The notes under the pieces: model-generated
The model's input: only the letters and a program-made list of their open reading frames with translations
What the model was told of the DNA's origin: nothing
Databases searched by the model: none
Program-made: the position numbers and the translations under genes
Source of the DNA: HIMB11 sp965657135
GTDB taxonomy: Bacteria > Pseudomonadota > Alphaproteobacteria > Rhodobacterales > Rhodobacteraceae
Assembly (NCBI GenBank): GCA_965657135.1
Contig: CBFHNF010000005.1
Coordinates: 62,001 to 126,000, forward strand
DNA length: 64,000 bases
Reading direction: 5' to 3'
Shown: piece after piece, positions 42,797-52,513 of the stretch
Numbering within the stretch: position 1 is the stretch's first letter
Layout of the letters: every line of letters begins with the position of its first letter

Positions 42797-45541
42797 TTAT
42801 CCTTCTGCTCGTTCTACGCCTTTGCTGATTGCCTCGCGTAATTGGCGTTCAAGAGTGCGCTGTTTGCTTTCGCTATAGAATTTTAGCCCGAACATATCCT
42901 TGACGTAAAAGCTATCAACCACCTGCTCACCGTATGTTGCGACCACGGCCGAGGCAATATAGACGTTCAAATTTGCGAGCGTACGTGTCAAATCAAACAA
43001 CAGACCAGGACGATCACGCGTATCGACTTCGATGATTGTGTAGATATCAGAACCGTCGTTATCAAATGTGACGGAAGTTGCGACTTTGAATGCCTTTTCA
43101 CGTTTCTTAAATTTATCTTTTTCGTGAACGGCATCGCGCGTAACCACTTCGCCTTTTAGTGTGCGTTCGATCATATTTCGCAACCGTGTTAAGCGCGATA
43201 GATCATAGGCCTCGCCATCACTATCTTGAACCCAAAACGCGGCTGTCGCATAGCCATCCTTCGTGGTATATGTCCGTGCATCGACGACATTCGCACCAAC
43301 CAAGGTCAGAGCACCAGCAAGGCGCGAAAAAATACCCGGGTGGTCGTGTAAAGCAAAACATATTCGTGTCGCGTCGCGATCCGTGTCAGGATGAACATCC
43401 AGACGAATTTCATCCGCCCCCAAATCACGCAGCAAAGTTGCAAAAATGACATGCGTCGTATTGGGCAAGCCTTGCCAATAGGGCTCGTAATGACGCTCTA
43501 ACTCGTCTTGGATTTTGGCTGCATTCCAATCAGTTAAGGCATTCATCAGCGCTTTCTTTGCTTCGGTGCTGCGATTTGTGCGATTGACTGCCTCTAATCC
43601 ATCTTCGAGGGCGCGCCGTGTTTCTGAATATAACGCACGGATCAATGTGGCCTTCCAGTTGTTCCATGTATTTGGCCCAACGCCGCGGATATCACAGACC
43701 GTAAGAACTGTTAGCAGATCCAAACGTTCTTTGGTTTGAACGGCTTTTGCAAAATCACGAACGGTTCGCGGATCAGAAATATCGCGTTTCTGTGCCATAT
43801 CCGACATCAACAGGTGATAGCGTACCAACCATTCAACCGTGTCAACCTCGTCTTGAGCGAGACCCAGTCTTGGCGCGACTTTACGTGCAATTTTTGCGCC
43901 CAAGATCGAATGGTCCTCGCTGCGCCCTTTTCCAATGTCATGGAGCAGAAGGGCGACATAAATGACTTTTCTATTTATTCCAGCTTGTAAAATTGAACTT
44001 GCGATTGGCAGCTCTTCTTCTAGTTCTGCGCGTTCAATCTGTGCGAGGCTTTTGATCACTTGGATGGTGTGCTCGTCGACCGTGTAACTGTGGTACATGT
44101 TGAATTGCATAATGGCCACAATGGGTTCAAATTCAGGAATGAACGCGGCCAACGCGCCCAATTCATTCATGCGCCGCAATGCACGTTCTGGATTCCCATG
44201 TTTTAATAACAGATCCAAAAAGATACGCTGGGCTTCGGGGTCGTTGCGCATCCCATCATCAATTTGATCCAATGACGCTGATACCATACGCATTTCATTT
44301 GGGTGAATAAGCAGGCCAGTCCGCAAGCCTTCTTCGAAAATTCGAAGCAGGTTCAGTTTATCCGTGTAGTATGTCGTGGGATTTTGAACTGCTAAGCGCC
44401 CATTGATCACCTGATACTCTTTGCGCACTTTCGGGTTTCTGCGAAATATACGTTCAAGAAGTGGGGCATCTTTGGTATGGTCTGCCTCAAGTGAGGTCAG
44501 CAAGATACGCGTTAAATCCCCAACTTTCGTGGCGTGGCGGAAATACTCTTGCATAAAAAGTTCTACCCCGCGTCGTCCTTTTTGGTCTCGAAACCCCATG
44601 CGATCAGCAACTTCAATTTGCAGGTCAAACGATAGCTGCTCTGCTGCGCGATTTGTAACCAGATGCAAATGGCAGCGCACCGCCCAAAGAAAGTTTTCAG
44701 CAGCCTCAAACAGTGCGTATTCGTCTGGGCGAAAAACGCCCAAGTTGACTAATTTTTCTGTATTTTGAACGCGATAGACGTATTTCGTGATCCAAAAAAG
44801 CGATTGCAAATCACGCAAGCCACCTTTGCCCTCTTTAACATTAGGTTCTACCATGTATCGCTGGCCTTGCTTTTCATGGCGTGCGTCTCGTTCGCTGAGT
44901 TTTGCGTCAATGAATTCGCGCGCGCTGCCAGAAAAGAGGTCGGACCAGAGTTTTTCCTCTAATTCCTGTGCAAGTAGGGCGTCACCGCACACATATCGTT
45001 GTTCCAGCATCGCCGTTCGAATCGTGAAGTCTTCACCACCCAGACGCAAGCAATCACGAATTGTACGTGATGAATGACCCACCTTTAGCCGAAGATCCCA
45101 TAGCATATACAACATGCTTTCAATCACACTTTCGGCCCAGGGAGTAATTTTGTAAGGCGTCAAAAATAACAAATCAACATCGGAATATGGCGCCATCTCA
45201 AAACGTCCATATCCGCCTACGGCCATCACACTAAGTCGCTCGGCTTCGGTTGGAGTTGCGTTTGGGTGGATTTGGTTTGCGCCCAACCAAGCAGCTTTGA
45301 CTAATTCATCAGTCAACCAAGCATAGCTCTGAACCGCTTGTCGTGCCGCGTTTGGCGATTCTGTTAACGCTTGCGCAATTTGCTTCATGCCCGATTTGCG
45401 CATTCGCTTTAAGGCATCCACAAGCGATGCACGCAAATCATCGGATGAATGCGCGTCTAAGACATGCGTTATCGCATCTCGATCAAAGATCGTTTCGGGG
45501 TCACAAATAAGATCGAGTTCGTCAGAACCCTGTGATTGCAA
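42797..45541 (-). CDS. glnD: Bifunctional PII uridylyltransferase / uridylyl-removing enzyme
   Basis: About 914 residues. Nucleotidyltransferase domain GGYGRFEMAPYSDVDLLF, GlnD-type helical region, HD domain with HDIGKGRSEDHS, and two C-terminal ACT domains (DHPGIFSRLAGALT and DRPGLLFDLTRTLA) that sense glutamine. It uridylylates PII when nitrogen is short. TTG 45541 is chosen: the frame is open to 45625, but those codons lie over the conserved end of the LpoA-like gene and do not look like GlnD. Confidence 0.95.
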   Translation of the reverse strand: MQSQGSDELDLICDPETIFDRDAITHVLDAHSSDDLRASLVDALKRMRKSGMKQIAQALTESPNAARQAVQSYAWLTDELVKAAWLGANQIHPNATPTEAERLSVMAVGGYGRFEMAPYSDVDLLFLTPYKITPWAESVIESMLYMLWDLRLKVGHSSRTIRDCLRLGGEDFTIRTAMLEQRYVCGDALLAQELEEKLWSDLFSGSAREFIDAKLSERDARHEKQGQRYMVEPNVKEGKGGLRDLQSLFWITKYVYRVQNTEKLVNLGVFRPDEYALFEAAENFLWAVRCHLHLVTNRAAEQLSFDLQIEVADRMGFRDQKGRRGVELFMQEYFRHATKVGDLTRILLTSLEADHTKDAPLLERIFRRNPKVRKEYQVINGRLAVQNPTTYYTDKLNLLRIFEEGLRTGLLIHPNEMRMVSASLDQIDDGMRNDPEAQRIFLDLLLKHGNPERALRRMNELGALAAFIPEFEPIVAIMQFNMYHSYTVDEHTIQVIKSLAQIERAELEEELPIASSILQAGINRKVIYVALLLHDIGKGRSEDHSILGAKIARKVAPRLGLAQDEVDTVEWLVRYHLLMSDMAQKRDISDPRTVRDFAKAVQTKERLDLLTVLTVCDIRGVGPNTWNNWKATLIRALYSETRRALEDGLEAVNRTNRSTEAKKALMNALTDWNAAKIQDELERHYEPYWQGLPNTTHVIFATLLRDLGADEIRLDVHPDTDRDATRICFALHDHPGIFSRLAGALTLVGANVVDARTYTTKDGYATAAFWVQDSDGEAYDLSRLTRLRNMIERTLKGEVVTRDAVHEKDKFKKREKAFKVATSVTFDNDGSDIYTIIEVDTRDRPGLLFDLTRTLANLNVYIASAVVATYGEQVVDSFYVKDMFGLKFYSESKQRTLERQLREAISKGVERAEG

Positions 45542-46694
45542 AGGAGCGTGGAGCGGGGTCAATGATGAGTACCTGTTTGTCTTGGACTGTGGCAATTGCC
45601 AAGCCGCGTTCGTTTGTACCATCATCCTTCAAACGGAATATGCCGTCTACCCCCTGAAAGCCAGAAGGTTGCGTCAAAGCTTCACGCGTTAAGATATCGC
45701 TAAAGCCCTCCTGCGCCAATGCACCGATCGCAGCAACACCATCAAATGCTAAGCTGGCGAGTTGATGGGGGCGGTTGCCGAATTGCTCTTGGAACTGAGC
45801 CGAAAAATTTTCAGTCCTTGTCAAATCAGGAACCGCAAACCAGCCACCCTGTAAACCGTTAAGTTCAAGCGTCTGAGTTGGGATATCCCAGCGTGTCATG
45901 CCAACATATTGGATCTGTGTCGGATCCAAGCCGGCCTCGGGCAATAGTTGCGCCAAGAGCGGCAAAGCACCTGCCGAAGAGGACGTCAGGATCAGTGTGT
46001 CCACATCTTCAATCTCTGCTGAGGCTCGAATGAGGGGAACGGTGTTCACAACGCTCTCTTGGCTCAGTTCAAAACTTTGTGCGGAAACAATACGCAACGA
46101 GGAATTAGCGGCGGCACTTTGAAATGCATTCAGTCCCATTTGACCATCAATGCGATCTGAATGGATGACCATCGCGCGCTCTTTTCCTTGTTCGTCGGCA
46201 AAAGCGACAATTCGATTGGCCGTATTCTCAAATGTCTTGCCCAAAACGAATACATTTCCACCTGCGATTGTGGTATTATTTGAAAAGCTCAGGACATTTA
46301 TTCCGTCCTCGGCAACTGCGGTCCCCACCGCGTTGGCGGCCTCTGCATATAGCGGACCGATAATGATCTTTGCGCCATCATCCACGGCTTGGCGTGCCAC
46401 GCCTGCGGCAACCTGTGCATCCCCCGCTGTGTCGTAAACGCGTAAATCGATCTGCAAGTCGTCTAATTGGGCGACGGCAAGGCGTGCGGCGTTTTCTAAA
46501 TCTGCTGCGATCTGTGCAGTGCCTTCGGACGATTGCGGTACAAGCAAAGCAACCGGAATTGGTTTTGATGTATCCACGTTGGGTCCAGTCGATGTGGTCG
46601 GGATACTGGGCCCGCACGCTGCTAATATTGGAAATGCGGCAATTGCCACAAAACTTTGGACTTTCTTGCCAATTTTGGTCATAGGCATCATCAT
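45522..46694 (-). CDS. Penicillin-binding protein activator (LpoA-like lipoprotein)
   Basis: About 390 residues. Lipoprotein signal with lipobox LAAC about residues 22-25. The rest is a periplasmic-binding-protein-like fold: VALLVPQSSEGTAQIAADLENAA at the start and IIIGPLYAEAANAVG, as in the LpoA/LppC C-terminal domain; the LpoA N-terminal TPR part is missing. It may activate a peptidoglycan synthase at the outer membrane. Several ATGs lie at 46682-46694. Its end overlaps glnD by about 20 bases. Confidence 0.85.
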   Translation of the reverse strand: MMMPMTKIGKKVQSFVAIAAFPILAACGPSIPTTSTGPNVDTSKPIPVALLVPQSSEGTAQIAADLENAARLAVAQLDDLQIDLRVYDTAGDAQVAAGVARQAVDDGAKIIIGPLYAEAANAVGTAVAEDGINVLSFSNNTTIAGGNVFVLGKTFENTANRIVAFADEQGKERAMVIHSDRIDGQMGLNAFQSAAANSSLRIVSAQSFELSQESVVNTVPLIRASAEIEDVDTLILTSSSAGALPLLAQLLPEAGLDPTQIQYVGMTRWDIPTQTLELNGLQGGWFAVPDLTRTENFSAQFQEQFGNRPHQLASLAFDGVAAIGALAQEGFSDILTREALTQPSGFQGVDGIFRLKDDGTNERGLAIATVQDKQVLIIDPAPRSFAITGF

Positions 46695-46732
46695 ACCCTA
46701 ATCTCCCGCACCCAATAAACTACTTCCTTGGT

Positions 46733-47635
46733 GTGCAAGATAGGCTGCATGATTATACGGGTCCAGATGTGAATTATAAAATTACAAAATTAGCGAGCGG
46801 TTTGTATTTTGTTGCAACACCTATCGGGACGGCACGTGACATCACGCTTCGTTCACTTGATATCCTTGCATCCGCAGACGTGATCGCAGCAGAAGATACC
46901 CGCAGTATGCGCAAGCTAATGGATATTCACGGGGTTCCCCTAAATGGCCGACCGTTGTTGGCATATCATGATCATAATGGGGAAAAAGTGCGCCCCAAAT
47001 TGCTGGCCTATTTAGATGATGGAAAATCAATTGCCTATGGATCAGAGGCCGGCACGCCGATGATTGCAGATCCGGGGTATCATTTGGCCAAACAGGTCGC
47101 AGATTCAGGTCACTTGGTCACTTCAGCACCTGGACCAGTTGCGTTTATAACAGCGCTCACTCTGTCGGGATTGCCGAGCGATCGGATTTTATTTGAAGGT
47201 TTCTTGCCCAATACAAAATCACAGCGCTGCTCTAAATTCACGGAGCTATTGGACATTCCTGCGACCTTAGTATTTTACGAATCTCCAAAACGCATTGCCG
47301 CAACTTTAAGAGATGCGATTGCGACACTAGGCGGTGATCGCCAGGCAGCCGTTGCACGTGAATTAACCAAAAAATTTGAAGAGGTCCGACGCGCAACGCT
47401 TTCCGAACTGCTGGCAAGTGTTGAGGCGACTCCACCGAAGGGCGAAATCGTTTTGGTGATTGATCGTTCTCGTTCATCAAGTGTTAATCAAGACGACATA
47501 GATCAACAAATTAGAAATGCCTTGGATAAAATGTCTGTAAAAGATGCCGCCGACATGGTTTCGGCGGCGACAGACCAACCAAGGCGCAAAATATATCAAA
47601 GAGCCTTGGCCATTGACAAAAGCGACGACGGGTAA
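46733..47635 (+). CDS. rsmI: 16S rRNA (cytidine(1402)-2'-O)-methyltransferase
   Basis: Up to 300 residues. GLYFVATPIGTARDITLRSLDIL, AAEDTRSMRKLM, and SEAGTPMIADPG are the SAM-binding and core motifs of the tetrapyrrole-methylase-like RsmI. It methylates the ribose of C1402 in 16S rRNA. GTG 46733 is the longest start; GTG 46769 gives the more usual short N-terminus. It is divergent from the LpoA-like gene, and its end overlaps yraN, as in most bacteria. Confidence 0.93.
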   Translation: MQDRLHDYTGPDVNYKITKLASGLYFVATPIGTARDITLRSLDILASADVIAAEDTRSMRKLMDIHGVPLNGRPLLAYHDHNGEKVRPKLLAYLDDGKSIAYGSEAGTPMIADPGYHLAKQVADSGHLVTSAPGPVAFITALTLSGLPSDRILFEGFLPNTKSQRCSKFTELLDIPATLVFYESPKRIAATLRDAIATLGGDRQAAVARELTKKFEEVRRATLSELLASVEATPPKGEIVLVIDRSRSSSVNQDDIDQQIRNALDKMSVKDAADMVSAATDQPRRKIYQRALAIDKSDDG

Positions 47636-47981
47636 AATTGCACATCTTTCAGGACAGGTTGCCGAAGAACATGTTGCCCGGCACTCTGTTCGCAATGGAT
47701 GGCGATTACTGCAGCAACGCTACAGGAACGCAGCTGGTGAAATCGACCTTATTTTAAGACGTGCTGATACGATATTATGCGTCGAGGTGAAGCGCGCGCG
47801 TACCCATGCTGCGGCTGCTGCACGGATCAGTTTGCACCAAATCACCCGCATTCACCAGTGCGCAGAAATTTATGTGTCAGAACATTTTGAAGGATGTAAT
47901 ATTGACATCCGAATGGATGCTGCATTGGTGGATCAAAACGGGGTTATTGAAATTATTCCAAACGCACTTGCGGGTTTTTAA
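47613..47981 (+). CDS. yraN: UPF0102 (YraN) nuclease-fold protein
   Basis: 122 residues from TTG 47613; the frame goes back further but overlaps rsmI deeply. The Holliday-junction-resolvase-like core is visible: GEIDLILRRADTILCVEVKRAR, with the acidic and lysine residues of a PD-(D/E)XK site. Biochemical role unknown. It follows rsmI with a 23-base overlap. Confidence 0.88.
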   Translation: MTKATTGKIAHLSGQVAEEHVARHSVRNGWRLLQQRYRNAAGEIDLILRRADTILCVEVKRARTHAAAAARISLHQITRIHQCAEIYVSEHFEGCNIDIRMDAALVDQNGVIEIIPNALAGF

Positions 47982-48049
47982 AGCTGGGTGATTGTCAAAT
48001 CGATTTGAACGAGCCATTTATAGCGAAACGCAAGTAAAGGCACGAATTG

Positions 48050-48988
48050 ATGAAAATTGCATTTCAAATGGATCCGATCCAATCAGTTAATATTGACGCT
48101 GATAGCACCTTTCGCATTGCGGAAGAGGCGCAGGCGCGCGGACATGAACTTTTCTTTTACACTCCAGATCATTTGGCCTTTCAAGAGGGGAAAGTCACAG
48201 CACGCGGACAGTATTTTACTGTCCAACGCGTCCAAGGACAGCATGTTGATTTAGGCGATGTTCAAGAAGTTGATCTGTCGGATTTCGATGTGGTTTGGCT
48301 GCGCCAAGATCCTCCATTTGACATGCACTATATTACTACGACCCATTTGTTAGATCTGATTCACCCCAACACACTCGTTGTGAACGACCCATTCTGGGTT
48401 CGAAATTACCCTGAAAAACTTCTTGTTGTGACCTTTCCAGATTTGACACCTCCGACTACAATTGCACGCGATTTAGAAACCATCAAAGCATTTAAGGCCA
48501 AGCATGGGGATGTGATCCTAAAACCGCTTTACGGCAATGGCGGGGCAGGTGTGTTTCGGTTGGATCAAAATGATCGTAACCTTGCCTCGTTGCACGAAGT
48601 ATTTACAGGATTTTCGCGAGAGCCATTAATTGTCCAGAAATTTTTGCCAGATGTTTCAAATGGCGACAAGCGTGTGATTTTGGTTGATGGAGAACCGATT
48701 GGTGCGATTAATCGTGTCCCAGCAAAGGGTGAAACGCGTTCGAACATGCATGTGGGGGGACGACCTGAAAAAGTTGGTTTGACCGAGAGGGATCTTGAAA
48801 TTTGTGCGGCTATCGGTCCTTTGCTGCGTGAAAAGGGGCAAATATTTGTCGGGATCGATGTGATCGGTGATTATCTGACTGAAATTAACGTAACATCTCC
48901 TACCGGCATACAAGAGCTAGAGCGTTTTGATGGTATCAACGCCGCAGAAAAAATCTGGCAAGCCATTGAAGCGCGTCGCGCAGGCTAA
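48050..48988 (+). CDS. gshB: Glutathione synthetase
   Basis: 312 residues. ATP-grasp ligase that joins glycine to gamma-glutamylcysteine. MKIAFQMDPIQSVNIDADS at the start, the ILKPLYGNGGAGVF loop and EINVTSPTGIQEL near the end are GshB hallmarks. A comM relic lies directly downstream on the other strand; the gshB stop shares two bases with the relic's stop. Confidence 0.96.
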   Translation: MKIAFQMDPIQSVNIDADSTFRIAEEAQARGHELFFYTPDHLAFQEGKVTARGQYFTVQRVQGQHVDLGDVQEVDLSDFDVVWLRQDPPFDMHYITTTHLLDLIHPNTLVVNDPFWVRNYPEKLLVVTFPDLTPPTTIARDLETIKAFKAKHGDVILKPLYGNGGAGVFRLDQNDRNLASLHEVFTGFSREPLIVQKFLPDVSNGDKRVILVDGEPIGAINRVPAKGETRSNMHVGGRPEKVGLTERDLEICAAIGPLLREKGQIFVGIDVIGDYLTEINVTSPTGIQELERFDGINAAEKIWQAIEARRAG

Positions 48989-49119
48989 ATTGGAGTAGAG
49001 GTGTGGCGGAGACTAATCGCTTCGCCCACGTGATGGCGTTCCACACCCTCTAACTGTTCCAAATCTGCGATTGTTCGTGCCACGCGCATCACGCGGTGAT
49101 ATCCGCGTGCGATCATCTC
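48985..49119 (-). pseudogene. comM: C-terminal relic of comM (YifB, Mg-chelatase-like AAA+ ATPase)
   Basis: A 44-codon stretch from ATG 49116 reads MIARGYHRVMRVARTIADLE and ends ISLRHTSTPI. ARGYHRV...ARTIADLE is the invariant C-terminal end of ComM, the branch-migration helicase of natural transformation. The rest of the gene (about 460 codons) is gone: beyond 49119 there is only a short stretch and the histidine-phosphatase gene. In related genomes comM neighbours gshB (recollection). This looks like a nearly complete deletion. Confidence 0.85.
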
Positions 49120-49153
49120 TTTCCCATCTTGGCAAGGAGGTCGCAAAGAGAGG

Positions 49154-49741
49154 TTACGAATTGGTTAACGGACCCGTTTCATTGATACGCACCGCTGTCC
49201 ATTTCCCATCCCTGATGCGAATATGGGTCAATGATAAATTGGCGATGCTATGGGAAAAGGCCTCATATGCGGTGACGTTCAAGGTGCGTTGAATTGCTGC
49301 GATGATAACACCAAAATGCACGGTTGCGATGACATTTGCATGATTTTGCGCGATCAACGCATCAAACCCACCGTGCACGCGATTATAGAAAATATCCCAG
49401 CTTTCGCCATTTGGGGCCAAAACATTGCCTGGGGTTTCGTAAAATGCACGAATTTCTGGGCCATGGGTTTGGGAAATTTCAGAGAAGGTTTTAAGTTCCC
49501 AGTCGCCAAAATTTATTTCGCGCAGCGCGGCGCTGTGCGGCAGCCTGATGCGTCCTTTTTCCAATCGATCTGCTGTTCCGATTGTGCGTTTTAGGTCGGA
49601 TGACACGATGTGTGCAGAGGTCGGCAGAACGCTGTCCAATTCGCTAAATCGGCGCGTGTCGCTGAAATCTGCATCCACATCGCTCCATCCGACCATTGAT
49701 TTAAGATGTGTTGGGGCGTGCCGTACAAGGTATAGATCCAT
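49154..49741 (-). CDS. Histidine phosphatase family protein, probable CobC (alpha-ribazole phosphatase)
   Basis: 195 residues from ATG 49741. Phosphoglycerate-mutase-like: LYLVRHAPTH catalytic motif, SSDLKRTIGTA, LREINFGDWE, and HFGVI with the second histidine. It overlaps the cobU stop (TGATG), so the job in cobalamin assembly is inferred from the pairing. Confidence 0.8.
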   Translation of the reverse strand: MDLYLVRHAPTHLKSMVGWSDVDADFSDTRRFSELDSVLPTSAHIVSSDLKRTIGTADRLEKGRIRLPHSAALREINFGDWELKTFSEISQTHGPEIRAFYETPGNVLAPNGESWDIFYNRVHGGFDALIAQNHANVIATVHFGVIIAAIQRTLNVTAYEAFSHSIANLSLTHIRIRDGKWTAVRINETGPLTNS

Positions 49742-50259
49742 CAGGGCGCGCCTTTCAGCCATATGGGAAGACCGGCGGCGATGAATGCCACACGATCAGC
49801 GTAGGCTGCAACCGATTGATTAAGTGATCCTTGGGAACGCGCAAATTTCCGCGTGAGTACGTTTTCAGAAATACCGCCCAATCCAACCTCATTGCTCACA
49901 AAGGTGACGTTTAAATCCGAGCGATCCAGTGCTGAAAACATCGTATCGGTATATGCGTCGATGTCGTGTTCGTGAAACATCAAGTTATTCAGCCACATTG
50001 TTAGACAATCTATAAGTACAAACGACCCTGATGGAATGCCCGATAAGGCATGTGCCAATTCAACGGGTTCCTCTATTGTGTGCCAGTTTTGTCCACGCAT
50101 GCTTTGGTGAACTTGAACCTTCTGTGCTGTCTCATCATCCAATATGGTAGAGGTTGCAATGTAATAGGGTGTGCCTGACCGAGACGTGAGTAAGCTTTCG
50201 GCAAAGGCGGATTTGCCAGAATTTATTCCACCCAGAACTAAAGTCGTCAATTGTGCCAT
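49741..50259 (-). CDS. cobU: Adenosylcobinamide kinase / adenosylcobinamide-phosphate guanylyltransferase
   Basis: 172 residues. P-loop GGINSGKS (most relatives have GGARSGKS), the VHQSMRGQNW stretch with the guanylylated histidine, IDCLTMWLNNLM and VSNEVGLGG. It activates cobinamide on the late cobalamin or salvage route. No other cob genes are in the window besides the coupled phosphatase. Confidence 0.92.
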   Translation of the reverse strand: MAQLTTLVLGGINSGKSAFAESLLTSRSGTPYYIATSTILDDETAQKVQVHQSMRGQNWHTIEEPVELAHALSGIPSGSFVLIDCLTMWLNNLMFHEHDIDAYTDTMFSALDRSDLNVTFVSNEVGLGGISENVLTRKFARSQGSLNQSVAAYADRVAFIAAGLPIWLKGAP

Positions 50260-50353
50260 TTTTTCCTCAAAGTGATCTGATGCAGATCTTGGTGCGTAAC
50301 TAATTCAAAGAACAAGAATTCACACAGGGTTGCAAGCACAAGGAGCTACCAAG

Positions 50354-51229
50354 ATGGCTTTAGATCAATCGAACGCTATTTCACTTTCTCGCCGAGCGAT
50401 GAAAGCAGAGTTACTGGACGCTGATACAGAACTGCAACTTGCATATTTATGGCGTGATCACAGAGATGAACGGGCCCTACATAGATTGATTACTGCGTAT
50501 ATGCGTTTGGCAATCTCTATGGCGTCTAAATTCAAACGCTATGGCGTGCCGATGAATGATTTAATCCAGGAAGCTGGGTTAGGCTTGATGAAGGCTGCTG
50601 AAAAATTTGATCCTGATCGCGGCGTGCGGTTTTCCACATACGCGGTGTGGTGGATCAAAGCGAGCGTTCAGGATTACGTGATGCGCAATTGGTCTTTGGT
50701 GCGCACGGGTTCAACGAGTTCACAAAAAGCATTGTTTTTTAACATGCGCCGCATTCAGGCACAGCTAGAACGCGAAGCGAACCAAATGGGAATTTCGCTG
50801 GACAGTGATCAACTGCATCGAAAAATAGCAACGGAAATCGGCGTACCGCTTGGCGATGTGAAAATGATGGATGGCCGGTTATCGGGCTCTGATTATTCAT
50901 TGAACGCGACCCAATCGACAGATGAAGAAGGCCGAGAGTGGATTGAGACCCTCGAGGATGAAAGCGAAGGCGCAGACAGCTTGTTTGAGCAAGCGCATGA
51001 CAACGCACATCTTCGCAATTGTCTATTAGCTGCGTTAGGCACATTAAACGATCGTGAACGCTTGATAGTTCGCGAGCGCGCCATTCGCGAAGAAACGCGC
51101 ACGCTGGAAAGTTTGGGCAAAGAACTGAGCCTGTCCAAGGAGCGAATTCGTCAAATCGAGGCAGCAGCGTTTCAAAAACTGCGGAAACATTTGCAAAATA
51201 ACATGGCAGAGGTCGGCCAATACTTGTAA
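50354..51229 (+). CDS. rpoH: RNA polymerase heat-shock sigma factor RpoH type
   Basis: 291 residues from MALDQSNAISL, with ACAAGGAG upstream. Region 2 DLIQEAGLGLMKAAEKFDPDRGVRFSTYAVWWIK, RpoH box QKALFFNMRR (the chaperone- and protease-recognised segment), region 4 with LSLSKERIRQIEAAAFQKLR. Two RpoH paralogues are usual in Rhodobacterales; this one may be the RpoHII type, which in relatives also serves oxidative stress (inference). It may drive hsp20 at 61406. Confidence 0.93.
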   Translation: MALDQSNAISLSRRAMKAELLDADTELQLAYLWRDHRDERALHRLITAYMRLAISMASKFKRYGVPMNDLIQEAGLGLMKAAEKFDPDRGVRFSTYAVWWIKASVQDYVMRNWSLVRTGSTSSQKALFFNMRRIQAQLEREANQMGISLDSDQLHRKIATEIGVPLGDVKMMDGRLSGSDYSLNATQSTDEEGREWIETLEDESEGADSLFEQAHDNAHLRNCLLAALGTLNDRERLIVRERAIREETRTLESLGKELSLSKERIRQIEAAAFQKLRKHLQNNMAEVGQYL

Positions 51230-51307
51230 TTGCACGGTCGATCTGCACTTGCGAAAGTGTGTTAAAACAAAATAGTGTCGCAAGCATAGAAACACATGGT
51301 GGCTTAT

Positions 51308-52513
51308 ATGCTTGCGGGAAAAAACATCCTTTTGATCATTTCAGGCGGAATAGCTGCTTATAAGTCCTTGGATTTGATTCGCCGCCTGCGCGAACGAGGC
51401 GCAAGTGTGACACCCGTAATGACAAAAGCCGCTGCAGAATTTGTTACACCGCTGTCGGTTTCTGCACTTGCTGGTGTGGAAGTTTATCAGGATCTTTTTG
51501 ATCTGACGTCTGAGTCCGACATGGGACATATCCAGTTGTCGCGCAGTGCTGATTTGATCCTGGTGGCACCTGCGAGCGCAGATTTAATGGCCAAAATGGC
51601 GCATGGTTTGGCGAATGATTTGGCTTCCACGGTGTTACTGGCGACTGATACTCCTGTATTGATCGCCCCTGCGATGAACGTGCGTATGTGGGATCACCCA
51701 GCCACTCAGCGGAATTTCGAACAACTTCGTGCCGACGGGATCCAAAGTATCGGACCCAACCCCGGTGACATGGCGTGTGGCGAATATGGACCTGGACGCA
51801 TGTCAGAACCGCTTGAAATTGTGGAGGCGGTTACGCAGTGTTTTGCACCGCGCCCCCTTGTTGATCATAGGATATTGGTGACATCTGGCCCTACGCATGA
51901 ACCGATTGATCCGGTGCGCTATATCGCAAATCGCTCATCCGGCGCGCAGGGTACTGCGATTGCAAAAGCACTTCGAGATTTGGGCGCGGATGTAATTTTT
52001 ATCACCGGTCCAGCTGATGTGCCGGCACCGAGTGGCGTAAATGTGATAAACGTCGAAAACGCACGGGAGATGCTGGCTGCAGTGCAAAACAATTTGGATG
52101 TATCATGCGCAATATTCGCTGCCGCCGTTGCGGATTGGCGCGTGGAAAATGCTGTGGGATCAAAGATTAAGAAGAAAAACGGTACATTACCGGAATTATC
52201 GCTGGTGGAAAATCCAGATATCCTTACGTACGTTTCAAAGTTACCTGAAACTCAGCGTCCTCATTTGGTAATAGGCTTCGCCGCAGAGACAGATGACGTC
52301 ATTTTAAACGCGAAGGCCAAGCGCGACAGAAAAGGCTGTGATTGGATTGTTGCAAATGATGTTTCGCCGGAAACTGGGATTATGGGCGGGGATGAAAATC
52401 AGGTTATTTTGGTGACGCCTACTGGTACGGATGAATGGCCACGCATGGACAAAATTGAGGTCGCAAAAAAACTGGCACAGCGCATTGTAGATGACATTTT
52501 GGGGGCTGTTTGA
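51308..52513 (+). CDS. coaBC: Bifunctional phosphopantothenoylcysteine decarboxylase / phosphopantothenate-cysteine ligase
   Basis: About 401 residues. FMN-binding CoaC half with ISGGIAAYKSLDLI and PAMNVRMWDHPATQRN, then the CoaB half with TSGPTHEPIDPVRYIANRSSG and GFAAETDD. Two consecutive steps of CoA synthesis. ATG 51296 is an alternative start. dut begins 1 base after its stop. Confidence 0.95.
   Translation: MLAGKNILLIISGGIAAYKSLDLIRRLRERGASVTPVMTKAAAEFVTPLSVSALAGVEVYQDLFDLTSESDMGHIQLSRSADLILVAPASADLMAKMAHGLANDLASTVLLATDTPVLIAPAMNVRMWDHPATQRNFEQLRADGIQSIGPNPGDMACGEYGPGRMSEPLEIVEAVTQCFAPRPLVDHRILVTSGPTHEPIDPVRYIANRSSGAQGTAIAKALRDLGADVIFITGPADVPAPSGVNVINVENAREMLAAVQNNLDVSCAIFAAAVADWRVENAVGSKIKKKNGTLPELSLVENPDILTYVSKLPETQRPHLVIGFAAETDDVILNAKAKRDRKGCDWIVANDVSPETGIMGGDENQVILVTPTGTDEWPRMDKIEVAKKLAQRIVDDILGAV

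Noticed and set aside
45542..45625. Extra N-terminal codons of glnD
   Set aside because: They are an out-of-frame reading of the conserved end of the LpoA-like gene and do not resemble GlnD.
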